Assembly: GCF_001512295.1 (NCBI RefSeq)
Contig: NZ_LNUP01000002.1
Span: 1,428,263 to 1,492,262 of the forward strand
Length of the DNA stretch: 64,000 nucleotides
Reading direction: 5' to 3'
From: Pseudomonas sp. EpS/L25
Lineage (GTDB): Bacteria > Pseudomonadota > Gammaproteobacteria > Pseudomonadales > Pseudomonadaceae
This document shows, one piece after another, positions 12,128 through 21,202 of the stretch. Under the pieces are notes generated by a model. It saw only the letters and a program-made list of their open reading frames with translations. It was not told where the DNA came from and did not search any database. The first letter of the stretch is position 1, and the number at the start of each line of letters is the position of its first letter. Position numbers and translations under genes: made by a program.

Positions 12128-12255
12128 GGGGATCTTTGCGGGTCCTATCGCGGCAGCAAGCGGAAACACCACCTATGCCTCCCGTTGAACCAGGCAAGGT
12201 GCACCGTCGCCGGTAGCCCGGTAAACTGGCGATTCACTAGAGTCCGGAGCGACCC

Positions 12256-12519
12256 ATGTCGACGTCCTTCGCCCAGATGCTGGAAAACATCACCCCCGAT
12301 ATCTACGAGGGCCTCAAGCTGGCCGTGGAAATCGGCAAATGGCCCGATGGCCGCAAGCTGAGCCGTGATCAGGTGGAGCTTTGCCTGCAGGCGGTGATCG
12401 CCTACGAGGCCAGGCACCTGCCCGAGGATCAGCGCACCGGTTACATGGGCCCCCAGGAATGCGCCTCCAAGTCGGTACCCATCGAGAACATCCTGTTCAA
12501 GTCCGACGCCATTCACTGA
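12256..12519 (+). CDS. DUF1315 (YeaC-like) protein
   Basis: The 87-residue cytosolic protein matches the DUF1315/YeaC family in length and in the pattern ITPDIYEGLKLAVEIGKWPDG, LSRDQVELCLQAVIAYE, then PEDQRTGYM and the C-terminal helix. The function is unknown in all species. GGAG lies upstream of the ATG. In this window it follows mazG by 128 bases and precedes a weak terminator and a long-hairpin repeat. Confidence 0.85.
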   Translation: MSTSFAQMLENITPDIYEGLKLAVEIGKWPDGRKLSRDQVELCLQAVIAYEARHLPEDQRTGYMGPQECASKSVPIENILFKSDAIH

Positions 12520-12538
12520 TCGTCCCAGCATTGCCCGA

Positions 12539-12577
12539 CGAGGTGTCCTTCGAACGAAGAGGCACCTCGCGTCTTTA
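12539..12577 (+). terminator. Weak terminator-like hairpin after the DUF1315 gene
   Basis: A 7-bp outer stem (CGAGGTG / CACCTCG) with an inner TTCG/CGAA pairing is followed by the short pyrimidine run CGTCTTT. It is 19 bases beyond the stop codon. The T-run is poor, so termination is likely but inefficient. Confidence 0.45.
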
Positions 12578-12579
12578 TC

Positions 12580-12810
12580 AGAGCCCGCCCAACGTCTGCT
12601 GCGCGTCGGCCAAACGGCGTTGAAAAGGCCCTGGAAGGCCAGCCCCGTCGGAATGCTCATTTACCATTCGTAAAATCGAGCACGAGTCCGATCCGCTTCC
12701 TCAGGCCTTTGATTCGCTGGCGCTCACCCTACGGGCCAGTCGTTGGCTGTTACTCCCGTTGGTCGTTGCGCCTTGTTTGTCGCTAGCTCGCGAGACGTTG
12801 AGCGGGCTCT
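12580..12810. repeat. Long-hairpin intergenic repeat, copy 1 (231 bp)
   Basis: The ends form an inverted repeat: the left arm begins AGAGCCCGCCCAACGTCT, and the reverse complement of the right end begins AGAGCCCGCTCAACGTCT. Inside each arm a further conserved block contains GTCGGCCAAAC or GCGACAAAC. The centre holds GGAATGCTCATTTAC followed by GTAAA, a small hairpin. Related sequence recurs at 56545-56686 with the same block order (CTGCTGCGCGTCGG, GGAATGCTC, CGCCTTGTTTGTCGCTAGC). It carries no reading frame and separates the DUF1315 and DUF2797 genes. Confidence 0.8.
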
Positions 12811-12831
12811 TGGAAACCGAGAAACACCACC

Positions 12832-13668
12832 GTGAAGACCGAACTGGGCCGTGGCGCCCTGCGCAAGATGGCCGTGACCCTGGCCGACCCCGTTAACTAC
12901 GCCTTCCGCCTCGATGACCGCGAGGTGCCGGTCAATCCGCTGATCGGCCGCCGCGTAAGGCTGGAATACCTGGGCGCCATCCATTGCACCCATTGCGGGC
13001 GCAAGACCCGCAAGAGCTTCAGCCAGGGCTATTGCTATCCCTGCTTCACTGCCCTGGCGCAGTGCGACAGTTGCATCGTCAGCCCGGAGAAATGTCACTA
13101 CGAACACGGCACCTGCCGCGAACCCGAATGGGGCGAGACCTACTGCATGGTGCCCCACGTGGTCTACCTGGCCAATTCCTCGGGCCTCAAGGTGGGTATC
13201 ACCCGCGCCACCCAGCTGCCCACCCGCTGGATCGACCAGGGGGCCTACCAGGCGCTGCCGATCCTGAGGGTCGCCACCCGCCAGCAGTCCGGCCTGGTGG
13301 AAGACCTGCTGCGCAGCCAGGTGGGTGATCGCACCAACTGGCGCGCCATGCTCAAGGGCGTCGCCGCGCCGCAAGACCTGGTCGCGCTGCGCGAGCGCAT
13401 CTTCGATGCCTGCGCCCAGGGCCTGGACGATCTCCAGGGCCGCTTCGGCCTGCAGGCGATCCAGCCGGTGGTCGACATGGCGCCCATCGAGATCCATTAT
13501 CCGGTGACGGTCTATCCCACCAAGGTGGTCAGCCAGGACCTGGAAAAGACGCCGGTGGTGGAAGGCACGCTGCTGGGCATCAAGGGTCAATACCTGATGT
13601 TCGATACCGGCGTGATCAACATTCGCAAGTACACGGCCTATCAGCTGGCCGTGTCCGTTTCCGAGTAA
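12832..13668 (+). CDS. DUF2797 protein with zinc-finger-like cysteines
   Basis: The 278-residue protein starts at GTG 12832, right after repeat copy 1; the ribosome site is weak. Residues about 50-110 hold cysteine/histidine pairs typical of structural zinc sites (HCTHCGRKT, YCYPC, CDSC, then KCHYEHGTC). Next comes VYLANSSGLKVGITRATQLP...RWIDQGA, whose spacing recalls the GIY-YIG-like nuclease core (VYxx...KVGIT...R); this is my inference. The C-terminal half resembles a small beta domain (GTLLGIKGQYLMFDTGVINIRKY). Family function is unknown. It lies 12 bases before pepN and is likely cotranscribed with it. Confidence 0.8.
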   Translation: MKTELGRGALRKMAVTLADPVNYAFRLDDREVPVNPLIGRRVRLEYLGAIHCTHCGRKTRKSFSQGYCYPCFTALAQCDSCIVSPEKCHYEHGTCREPEWGETYCMVPHVVYLANSSGLKVGITRATQLPTRWIDQGAYQALPILRVATRQQSGLVEDLLRSQVGDRTNWRAMLKGVAAPQDLVALRERIFDACAQGLDDLQGRFGLQAIQPVVDMAPIEIHYPVTVYPTKVVSQDLEKTPVVEGTLLGIKGQYLMFDTGVINIRKYTAYQLAVSVSE

Positions 13669-13680
13669 GGATGTAAGCCC

Positions 13681-16320
13681 ATGCGCACCGACCAGCCCCA
13701 GACCATCTACCTGAAGGACTACCAGGCGCCCGAGTACCTCATCGAGGAAACCCGCCTCAGATTCGAGCTGCACGATGACCAGACCCAGGTACACGCCGAA
13801 CTACGCCTGCAGCGCAACCCGGCGCGTGGCGCGGGTCTGCCGCCCCTGGTGCTGCACGGCGAGGAGCTGGAACTGCTGGCGGTGGCGCTGGACGACCAGG
13901 CCCTGGCCGCCGGTGACTACCAGGTCGAGGCGGGCAGCCTGACCCTGCAGCCGCAGGGCGAGGCCTTCGTGCTCAAGACCTCGGTACGCATCCATCCGGA
14001 GACCAACACCGCCCTGGAAGGGCTGTACGTCTCCGGCAAGATGTTCTGCACCCAATGCGAAGCCGAAGGCTTCCGCAAGATCACCTACTACCTGGACCGG
14101 CCGGACGTGATGAGCGTCTTCACCACCACGGTAGAGGCCGACAAGGCGAAGTATCCGATCCTGCTCTCCAACGGCAACCCGGTGGCCAGCGGCGATGCCG
14201 AGGGTGGTCGCCACTGGGCCACCTGGGAAGATCCCTTCCCCAAGCCGGCCTACCTGTTCGCCCTGGTGGCCGGAGACCTCTGGTGCGCGGAAGACAGTTA
14301 CTGCACCGGCAGTGGCCGCGACGTGGCCCTTCGCATCTATGTCGAGCCGGAGAACATCGGCAAGCTGCAACACGCCATGGACAGCCTGAAGAAGTCCATG
14401 CGCTGGGACGAGGAGGTCTACGGCCGCGAATACGATCTGGACATCTTCATGATCGTCGCGGTGAACGACTTCAACATGGGCGCCATGGAGAACAAGGGGC
14501 TCAACATCTTCAACTCCAGCGCCGTGCTGGCCAGCCCGCGCACCGCCACCGACGCCGCCCACCAGCGCGTCGAGGCCATCGTCGCCCACGAATACTTCCA
14601 TAACTGGTCGGGCAACCGCGTGACCTGCCGCGACTGGTTCCAGCTGTCGCTCAAGGAAGGCTTCACCGTGTTCCGCGATGCTGGCTTCAGCTCGGACATG
14701 AACTCGCCCACGGTCAAGCGCATCGAGGACGTGGCCTTCCTGCGCACCAACCAGTTCGCCGAAGACGCCGGCCCCATGGCCCACCCGGTACGCCCGGATC
14801 ACTTCATCGAGATATCCAACTTCTACACCCTGACGGTGTACGAGAAGGGCGCCGAGGTGGTGCGGATGCTGCACACCCTGTTGGGCCCGGAGGGCTTCCG
14901 CAAGGGCACCGACCTCTATTTCGAGCGCCACGACGGCCAGGCAGTGACCTGCGACGACTTCGTCAAGGCCCTGGAAGACGCCAATGGTGCCGACTTCAGT
15001 CAGTTCAAGCGCTGGTACAGCCAGGCCGGTACGCCACGCCTGGCGGTCAGCGAGCAGTACGATGCCGCGGCCAAGACCTATCGTCTGACCTTTAGCCAGA
15101 GCTGCCCGCCAACTCCGGGTCAGCCGACCAAGGAACCCTTCGTCATCCCGGTCCAGCTGGGCCTGCTGGATGGCCAGGGTCGCGAACTGCCCCTGCGCCT
15201 GGAAGGCGAGGAAGCGGCCCAGGGTACCGACCGGGTACTGTCGGTCATCCAGGCCGAGCAGACCTTCACCTTCGTCGACGTACCCGAGCGGCCGCTGCCC
15301 TCGCTGCTGCGCGGCCTCTCCGCCCCGGTCAAGCTCAGCTTCCCCTACAGCCGCGAGCAGCTGACCTTCCTCATGCAGCACGACAGCGATGGCTTCAACC
15401 GCTGGGATGCCGGCCAGCAGTTGGCCGTCCAGGTGCTGCAGGACATGATCGCCGGCCAACCGCTGGACACCCGGCTGGTGGAGGCCCTGCGCACCGTGGC
15501 GGCGGATGAGTCCCTCGATCCGGCCATGGTCGCCGAGATGCTCTCGCTGCCGGCCGAGGCCTATCTGGTGGAACTGGCCGAGCAGGCCGATCCGATCGCC
15601 ATCCATGACGCCCGTCGCCAGGCCCGCCGGACCATCGCCGAGGCCCTGCGTGACGTGCTCTGGCAGCGCTACCGTAGTGCCCGCGAGGAGTCGCGGGCCA
15701 CGCCCTACCAGGCCAGTGCCGACCATATCGCCCGCCGCAGTCTGCAGAACGCCGCCCTGGGCTACCTGATGCTGCTGGAAGAGCCGGAGGTGCGCGACGC
15801 CGCCCTGGATCAGTTCGAGCACGCCGACAACATGACCGAACGCCTGGCGGCGTTGAGCGCCCTGGTCAACTCCGGTTTCGAGCAGGACAAGGCCGAGGTG
15901 CTGGCGCGCTTCTTCGAGGAGTTCAAGAACGATCCGCTGGTCATGGACACCTGGCTCAGCGTTCAGGCATCCAGCCCGCTGCCGGGCGGCCTGGCGCGCG
16001 TCCAGACGCTGATGGAGCACCCGGTCTTCACCCTGAAGAATCCCAACAAGGTACGAGCGCTGATCGGCGCCTTCGCCAATGCCAACCTGGTCAATTTCCA
16101 CGCCGAGGATGGCAGCGGCTATCGCTTCCTGGCCGACCAGATCATCACCCTCAACCGCCTCAATCCGCAGATCGCCTCGCGGCTGCTCACGCCCTTGACC
16201 CGCTGGAAGAAGTACGGCCCGGCGCGCCAGGCGCTGATGCGCGCCGAGCTGGAGCGCATCCTGGCCAGCGGCGAGCTGTCCAGTGATGTCTACGAGGTGG
16301 TGAGCAAGAGCCTGGCGTGA
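13681..16320 (+). CDS. pepN: Aminopeptidase N (M1 zinc metallopeptidase)
   Basis: The 879-residue cytosolic peptidase removes N-terminal residues during peptide turnover. The substrate-anchoring GAMEN motif is at 267-271 and the zinc site HEYFH at 303-307 with third ligand Glu326 (WFQLSLKEG). The order is an N-terminal beta domain, a thermolysin-like catalytic domain, a small beta-sandwich (about 440-545) and a helical C-terminal domain to the end, as in E. coli PepN (870 residues). It follows the DUF2797 gene by 12 bases with GGATG upstream. Confidence 0.97.
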   Translation: MRTDQPQTIYLKDYQAPEYLIEETRLRFELHDDQTQVHAELRLQRNPARGAGLPPLVLHGEELELLAVALDDQALAAGDYQVEAGSLTLQPQGEAFVLKTSVRIHPETNTALEGLYVSGKMFCTQCEAEGFRKITYYLDRPDVMSVFTTTVEADKAKYPILLSNGNPVASGDAEGGRHWATWEDPFPKPAYLFALVAGDLWCAEDSYCTGSGRDVALRIYVEPENIGKLQHAMDSLKKSMRWDEEVYGREYDLDIFMIVAVNDFNMGAMENKGLNIFNSSAVLASPRTATDAAHQRVEAIVAHEYFHNWSGNRVTCRDWFQLSLKEGFTVFRDAGFSSDMNSPTVKRIEDVAFLRTNQFAEDAGPMAHPVRPDHFIEISNFYTLTVYEKGAEVVRMLHTLLGPEGFRKGTDLYFERHDGQAVTCDDFVKALEDANGADFSQFKRWYSQAGTPRLAVSEQYDAAAKTYRLTFSQSCPPTPGQPTKEPFVIPVQLGLLDGQGRELPLRLEGEEAAQGTDRVLSVIQAEQTFTFVDVPERPLPSLLRGLSAPVKLSFPYSREQLTFLMQHDSDGFNRWDAGQQLAVQVLQDMIAGQPLDTRLVEALRTVAADESLDPAMVAEMLSLPAEAYLVELAEQADPIAIHDARRQARRTIAEALRDVLWQRYRSAREESRATPYQASADHIARRSLQNAALGYLMLLEEPEVRDAALDQFEHADNMTERLAALSALVNSGFEQDKAEVLARFFEEFKNDPLVMDTWLSVQASSPLPGGLARVQTLMEHPVFTLKNPNKVRALIGAFANANLVNFHAEDGSGYRFLADQIITLNRLNPQIASRLLTPLTRWKKYGPARQALMRAELERILASGELSSDVYEVVSKSLA

Positions 16321-16660
16321 CGCCGTGCGCCTGCTCGGTCGGGCCCGGGACTGCGGCGGTGCCGTCGTCCAATCCCTCGCAACGCCAGCTCTCGGCGTTC
16401 GTCGCCAGCCCGGACGCCTGGCTCCACCCTAGCCAGGCGTCCCGGCTGGCCACCGGCTGACAGACAGATCGTCCCCGCCAATCCTCCGCTTGGCTGGCGG
16501 GGATGACTCGAGGCGCTAATTGTATTCATAGTGTCTTCAGCGCGGGTCCCGGATGGACCGGCGCCGGCTGGCCGGGCGCCAGCCGATCCTGGGTGCGAGC
16601 GGCGCCTATTGTCACCAGACCGGCCGGCCGGGGTTCCCGGCACAACGAAGGGAGCGGCAG
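16321..16660. other. Intergenic region, 340 bp
   Basis: I see no gene here. The only clear structure is a stem at 16473-16502 (CCCCGCCA / TGGCGGGG) lacking a T-run, which could be a 3' end signal for pepN or a processing site. The right part presumably carries the promoter of the following membrane protein, but no convincing -35/-10 pair stood out. Confidence 0.5.
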
Positions 16661-17260
16661 ATGAGTCATGCACAGCTGATGGATTGGGGATTCGTCCTGA
16701 TAACTCTGTGCAACATCCTGCTGATCGCCCTCGTCGTGTTCCTCCTCTGGCAGCGTCATTTCGGCAATGACGCCGCCGCCAAGGTCGAGGGCGAGGACGA
16801 GGACCAGCTACCGGTGGGCCCGGCTGAGATTGCTGCCCCTCCGGCCGATGCCCCGCCGTCGCCACCCACCGGCCCTGCATCGAGTCGTAACGTCGACCTC
16901 TTCGATGAGGGCCCGGAGGAGGTGTACGACGAAAACTACCCCGACTGGAAGAAGAGCGACGACCCCTACGTCGAAGAGCTGCTGTCGCACCGCGAAGCCC
17001 TGGAGCTCAAGGTGGACAACATGGTCATGCGGCTCACCCGTGCCCATAAGGTGGTGACCGGACTGCGTGCGCAGAATCGCGAACTGCGCGCGTCCGAGGC
17101 CCAGGCCCAGCGCCTGCAGGAAGAATTGACCCGGACCCAGACCACCCTCGCGCAGATTCGTCAGGAGCGGGATGCCCTGATGGCGGAGCTGCAGTCCGGT
17201 CGCAAGGTGGGCTCGGCGCCGCGCACGCCGAGCGACAACGACACGCCAACTCCGTCCTGA
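16661..17260 (+). CDS. Membrane-anchored acidic coiled-coil protein (199 aa), unknown
   Basis: The ATG at 16661 is preceded by GGGAGCGG. The 199-residue product has one N-terminal membrane helix (about 8-28, WGFVLITLCNILLIALVVFL), an acidic and Pro/Ala-rich linker (about 35-85), a conserved-looking acidic motif (LFDEGPEEVYDENYPDWKKS) and a C-terminal coiled coil of about 80 residues (LSHREALELKVDNMVMRLTR..., RLQEELTRTQTTLAQIRQER). The topology resembles single-span scaffold proteins, but I recognise no family. It precedes a lemA-M48 pair in the same direction by 123 bases, so a functional link to that pair is possible, not shown. Confidence 0.7.
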   Translation: MSHAQLMDWGFVLITLCNILLIALVVFLLWQRHFGNDAAAKVEGEDEDQLPVGPAEIAAPPADAPPSPPTGPASSRNVDLFDEGPEEVYDENYPDWKKSDDPYVEELLSHREALELKVDNMVMRLTRAHKVVTGLRAQNRELRASEAQAQRLQEELTRTQTTLAQIRQERDALMAELQSGRKVGSAPRTPSDNDTPTPS

Positions 17261-17383
17261 TCCGCCGCTTGCCGGCCGGTCGCGCCAGCCATCCGCTCAA
17301 CCGCCGCATCCGTCGCCCTGTCGACTGCGGCGGGGTAGAAATCCCTAGACTGGGGGCTTCTGGCCTCGCTCAAGGATGATTCG

Positions 17384-17971
17384 ATGAAACTGCTGCTGTT
17401 GCTGGCGGCCTTGGTGGCCATCGGCCTGTTCGCGGTCAGCCTCTACAATGCGCTGGTCACGGCACGCAACGCCTGCCGCAACGCCTTCGCCCAGATCGAC
17501 GTCCAGCTCACCCGCCGCCACGACCTGGTGCCCAACCTGGTGGAGGCGGTGAAGGGCTATCTGCGCCATGAGCGCGAAACCCTGCAGGCGGTGATCGCCG
17601 CGCGCCAGCAGGCGGAATTCGGCCTGCAGAAGGCCAAGACCCACCCGGACGATCCGGCCGCCCTGCAGGCCCTGGGTGCCAGTGAAAACCAGCTGGGCCA
17701 AGCCCTTGGCCGGCTGCTCGCGGTGAGCGAGAGCTATCCCGAACTCCGGGCCAGCGAGAACGTCCAGCAGCTCAGCGAAGAGCTGGCGTCCACCGAGAAT
17801 CGCATCGCCTACGCGCGCCAGGCGTACAACGATGCGGTGATGGACTACAACAACCGCCGCGAGACCTTCCCCGGCAATCTGCTCGCGGCCCGCTTCGCCT
17901 TCCTCCAGGCCCAGCCGCTGCCGCTGGAGGAGGGCGTGTCCCGGCAGGCACCGCGCATCAGCCTGGGCTGA
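17384..17971 (+). CDS. LemA family protein
   Basis: The 195-residue protein begins with a membrane helix (LLLLLAALVAIGLFAVSLYN) and continues with the LemA core: ARNACRNAFAQIDVQLTRRHDLVPNLVEAVKGY, then a long helical bundle with SENVQQLSEELASTENRIAYARQAYNDAVMDYN and FPGNLLA near the end. LemA proteins are N-out single-span proteins of uncertain role, often encoded with membrane proteases. Here it is directly coupled (4-base gap) to an M48 metalloprotease gene. The predicted bundle would lie in the periplasm. Confidence 0.92.
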   Translation: MKLLLLLAALVAIGLFAVSLYNALVTARNACRNAFAQIDVQLTRRHDLVPNLVEAVKGYLRHERETLQAVIAARQQAEFGLQKAKTHPDDPAALQALGASENQLGQALGRLLAVSESYPELRASENVQQLSEELASTENRIAYARQAYNDAVMDYNNRRETFPGNLLAARFAFLQAQPLPLEEGVSRQAPRISLG

Positions 17972-17975
17972 GCCG

Positions 17976-19853
17976 GTGCGCTTCGTCCTCGACCAGTCTA
18001 CCGCCCGCCGCCGGACACGGCTGTGCTTCCTGCTGTTCGCCCTGGTTCTGCTCGGCCTCGCTGCGGTAGGGGGCAGCGTCGCACCCCTGGCCTTGTCGCC
18101 AGGCGTGGTGGCTCGCCTGGGCGGGGTGGGATCGGCCCAACTGCTCACGGCCCTGGGCCTGCTGCTGGTCCTGACTGGCGCCTCGCTGTGGAAAATCCGC
18201 CAGCTCGCCCGCCAGGGTGGCGCGGCCGTGGTGACGGCACTGGGCGCCACGGCCCTGGACGAACTCGCCGGCCCCGACGCCCAGCGGCTGCGCAACGTGG
18301 TGGAGGAGATGGCCATCGCAGCGGCCGTACCCGTGCCGCGTCTTTACCTGCTGGCCGACGAACCGGCCATCAACGCCCTGGTGGCCGGCTACGGTCCGGC
18401 CGATGCCGTGCTCTGCGTGACCCGTGGCGCCCTGGAACGGTTGGATCGCGCCGAGCTGCAAGGCCTGGTCGCCCATGAATTCAGCCATCTGCTCAATGGC
18501 GACATGCGCCTCAATCTGCGCCTGGTCGGCTGGTTGCACGGCATCAGTCTGCTCGCCGACCTGGGCCGCGAACTGCTGGTCACTCGCTCCCGCCACTCGG
18601 GCAAGAGATCGCTGCAGGCCTCCACCCTGTTCGAGGTGGTCTTCGGCCTGACCCTCTATGCCTTCGGCTCCCTGGGCCTGGGCTGCGCGCTATTGATCCA
18701 GGCCGCGGTATCCCGTTCGCGGGAGCGACTGGCCGACGCCTCGGCGGTGCAGTTCACCCGCTATCCGCAGGGGCTCGCCGGCGCCCTGCAAAAGATCGCC
18801 GCGCATCCCCTGCAGGGGCGGCTCTACCACCCGCGGGCGCGCAGCGTTGCCCATATGCTGGTGGGTGACGCCGGGGCCTCCTGGTTCGCTACCCATCCGC
18901 CGCTGCTCGACCGCATCCAGCAGCTCGATCCGTCCTTTTCGGCGGACGAACTGCAGCGTCTGCGGGTCGAAGCCAGCATTCCGGTGGGCAAGGCCTACGT
19001 CGCGGGCGAGCCGCCGCCCAGGGGCGAGATCGCGCCTTCCGCCGCGGCGCCCGTGGCGGAGTTGCCCTCGATCGCGGCGGCCGCAGGGCTGCTCGCGGAG
19101 CTGCCTCCGGCGTTGCGTGCGGCAGCCCGCCAGTCCGATGCGGCCTGGCCGCTGTTGCTGCAGCTGGCTGGTGCACCCGCGCCGGCGCTGGCGCCGGCAC
19201 TCGCCAGTGCTCTCGCCGCGCTGCATCCCGCCCTGCGCTTGCCCCTGGCCCAATTGACCTTTCCCGCCCTGCGCCGCCTGCCCCGGGCGACGTTGCGCGA
19301 GGTGCTGGTGACGCTCAAGCGCCGGCTGGAGCCCGAGGCCGGCAGCGATCTGAGCCGCTATTGCCTGGCCTGGGTCGTGCAGCGCCAACTGGTTGGCAGC
19401 CTGATGCCGACGCGCCAGCGTCCCGCCGGACGGCTCACCCTCGCGCAGGGCGAAGCGGCAGTCGTGCTGCTGTACGCCACGGTGGCCGCGCAGGCCCATG
19501 ACGGTCGCCAGGCCGCGCAGCAGGCCTTTCTGCTGGCGCTCGCCAGGACCTTCCCTGGTCGGCACTGCGACTATGCCCCACCGCGGCTCTGGCGCCCGGC
19601 GCTGGAGCGAGCCTTCTCGGGTTTGCTGCGGTTGACCCCGGACGCCCGCCTGCTGGTCCTGGAGGGCCTGCTCGCGCTGATCGAGGCCGACCTCAGAGTG
19701 AAAACCCTCGAACTGGAACTGCTCGGGCTGTTCTGCGCCGCCTTGGACGTGCCGCTGCCGCTGGTTCAAGCCGTTCCCGCGCCGACCGGCGAGGCGTCAG
19801 AGCAGGCGCCTCAAACGGCGGTCGATGCTGATAGGCTGCTGGCCAGCCCCTGA
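17976..19853 (+). CDS. M48 family membrane metalloprotease with long C-terminal extension
   Basis: The 625-residue protein starts at GTG 17976, 4 bases after the lemA stop. Two N-terminal membrane helices (about 16-36 and 46-72) precede the zinc site HEFSH in LVAHEFSHLLNGD, with a third membrane segment near 225 and the downstream Glu ligand likely in SRSRERLADASAV. This is the HtpX-like layout. Unusually, about 290 residues follow the protease core (from about 340), Ala/Leu/Arg-rich and probably helical, of no family I know. LemA-M48 pairs are common, and membrane protein quality control is the likely role. Confidence 0.88.
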   Translation: MRFVLDQSTARRRTRLCFLLFALVLLGLAAVGGSVAPLALSPGVVARLGGVGSAQLLTALGLLLVLTGASLWKIRQLARQGGAAVVTALGATALDELAGPDAQRLRNVVEEMAIAAAVPVPRLYLLADEPAINALVAGYGPADAVLCVTRGALERLDRAELQGLVAHEFSHLLNGDMRLNLRLVGWLHGISLLADLGRELLVTRSRHSGKRSLQASTLFEVVFGLTLYAFGSLGLGCALLIQAAVSRSRERLADASAVQFTRYPQGLAGALQKIAAHPLQGRLYHPRARSVAHMLVGDAGASWFATHPPLLDRIQQLDPSFSADELQRLRVEASIPVGKAYVAGEPPPRGEIAPSAAAPVAELPSIAAAAGLLAELPPALRAAARQSDAAWPLLLQLAGAPAPALAPALASALAALHPALRLPLAQLTFPALRRLPRATLREVLVTLKRRLEPEAGSDLSRYCLAWVVQRQLVGSLMPTRQRPAGRLTLAQGEAAVVLLYATVAAQAHDGRQAAQQAFLLALARTFPGRHCDYAPPRLWRPALERAFSGLLRLTPDARLLVLEGLLALIEADLRVKTLELELLGLFCAALDVPLPLVQAVPAPTGEASEQAPQTAVDADRLLASP

Positions 19854-19952
19854 GCGGGCCAGGCTTGGGTTCCGTACGAAAACTGCCTGCGTACGCTGAG
19901 GCTTCGTTGAACGACGCGGCGCCACCTTCGCTCGGCGACTGTTCGTAAAAAC

Positions 19953-21143
19953 CTAGTCGGCGTAGAGGGCATCGCGGATGGCATCGGGGAAGGGCCCGGT
20001 CATGCCGGCGATGGCCGTGTTGGTGAGGATCACCACGCTCAACTCGCGGACGGGATCGATGAACCAGGCATTGCCATAGACCCCGCCCCACTGCAGGGTA
20101 CCGGGACTCTGGGGCGTCTTCGCCACCCGCGCATCCCGCAACACCGCCGCCCCGAGGCTGAAGCCCCAGCCCGGGGCGTCCTCGCGCTGCAGCTGCGGAA
20201 TCTGATCTTCCATGAACAGCCGTTGGCTGGCAGGAGACAGCAGGCGACCCTGACGTAGCCCCTCCAGAAAGGCGAGATAGGCGCCCGCGCTACCTTGCAT
20301 GCCACCCCCGCCGGAGGGGAAGGCCATGGCCGAGAGGGCGCGTGCCGGCGAATAGAGGATGCCGCCCTTGGGCAACGGCAGCAGATAGGGCTCGCTCATG
20401 GGTTCCGGGCGCGGATAGCCGTCGCGATAGGCCGTCGCCAGGCGCGCAGCGTCGCTCACCTGGAAGGTGAGGTCCTGGAGGTCGAGCGGCGTGGCCACCT
20501 CGCGCCGGACCACGTCCGGAAGGGGCGCGCCGCTGGCGGCCTGCAATACTCCGCCGACCACGTCCAGACCCAGGGAATAGCGCCAGGCGCTACCTGGTGG
20601 GAAGTCCAGGGGGACGCCGGCCAGGCGGCGCAGATTGTCCTCCAGGGTGAGGGTGGCGCCGTCGAGACCGTCGGATACCCCGGCGCGATGGTAGGGGCCG
20701 TCCGCGTCCTCGCTGAAGCCGTAGTGCAGCCCGGAGGTGTGGCTCAGCAGTTGCGCCAGGGTGGGTACGGCCGGGGTGCCATCGGCCAGGCGCGTGGTGA
20801 AGTAGGGCAGGTAGCGACTCACCGGGGCCTGCAGATCCAGACGGTTCTGATCGGCCAGGCGCAGGGTGGTGACGGCCACCACCGGCTTGGTCAGGGAGGC
20901 GAAGCGGAACAGCTGGTCCTCCTGCATGGGGCGCTGGGCTTCACGATCGGCGAAGCCCGCCGCTCGGCGATACACCACCCGGCCATGGCGCGCGATCATC
21001 ACTACCGTACCCACGATACGCTGCTGAGCGATGGCGCGCTCCAGGATCGGGTCCAGGCGGGCGGCGAGAGCGGCATCCTCGGCCAGGGCGAGGGGGGCGC
21101 CGAGGCCCAGGCCCAGGGCACTGGCGAGCAGTAGGGAAGGCAT
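19953..21143 (-). CDS. Secreted serine hydrolase, beta-lactamase (class C/EstB-like) family
   Basis: The 396-residue protein opens with a signal peptide ([20 protein letters not shown], cleavage after ALA). The penicillin-binding fold is shown by the nucleophile motif SLTK at 83-86 and a YSLGLD second motif near 190. Family members include EstB-type esterases, D-aminopeptidases and class C beta-lactamases; the YSL (rather than YAN) motif and the loop pattern favour the esterase branch over a true AmpC. It is transcribed leftward, divergent from def, and converges on the M48 gene. Confidence 0.88.
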   Translation of the reverse strand: MPSLLLASALGLGLGAPLALAEDAALAARLDPILERAIAQQRIVGTVVMIARHGRVVYRRAAGFADREAQRPMQEDQLFRFASLTKPVVAVTTLRLADQNRLDLQAPVSRYLPYFTTRLADGTPAVPTLAQLLSHTSGLHYGFSEDADGPYHRAGVSDGLDGATLTLEDNLRRLAGVPLDFPPGSAWRYSLGLDVVGGVLQAASGAPLPDVVRREVATPLDLQDLTFQVSDAARLATAYRDGYPRPEPMSEPYLLPLPKGGILYSPARALSAMAFPSGGGGMQGSAGAYLAFLEGLRQGRLLSPASQRLFMEDQIPQLQREDAPGWGFSLGAAVLRDARVAKTPQSPGTLQWGGVYGNAWFIDPVRELSVVILTNTAIAGMTGPFPDAIRDALYAD

Positions 21144-21202
21144 CTGGTTTAAGCTCCTGGCAAACGCCGGTCACGAGACCGGCCAAAAGGAGGAATCCTC
21201 GC

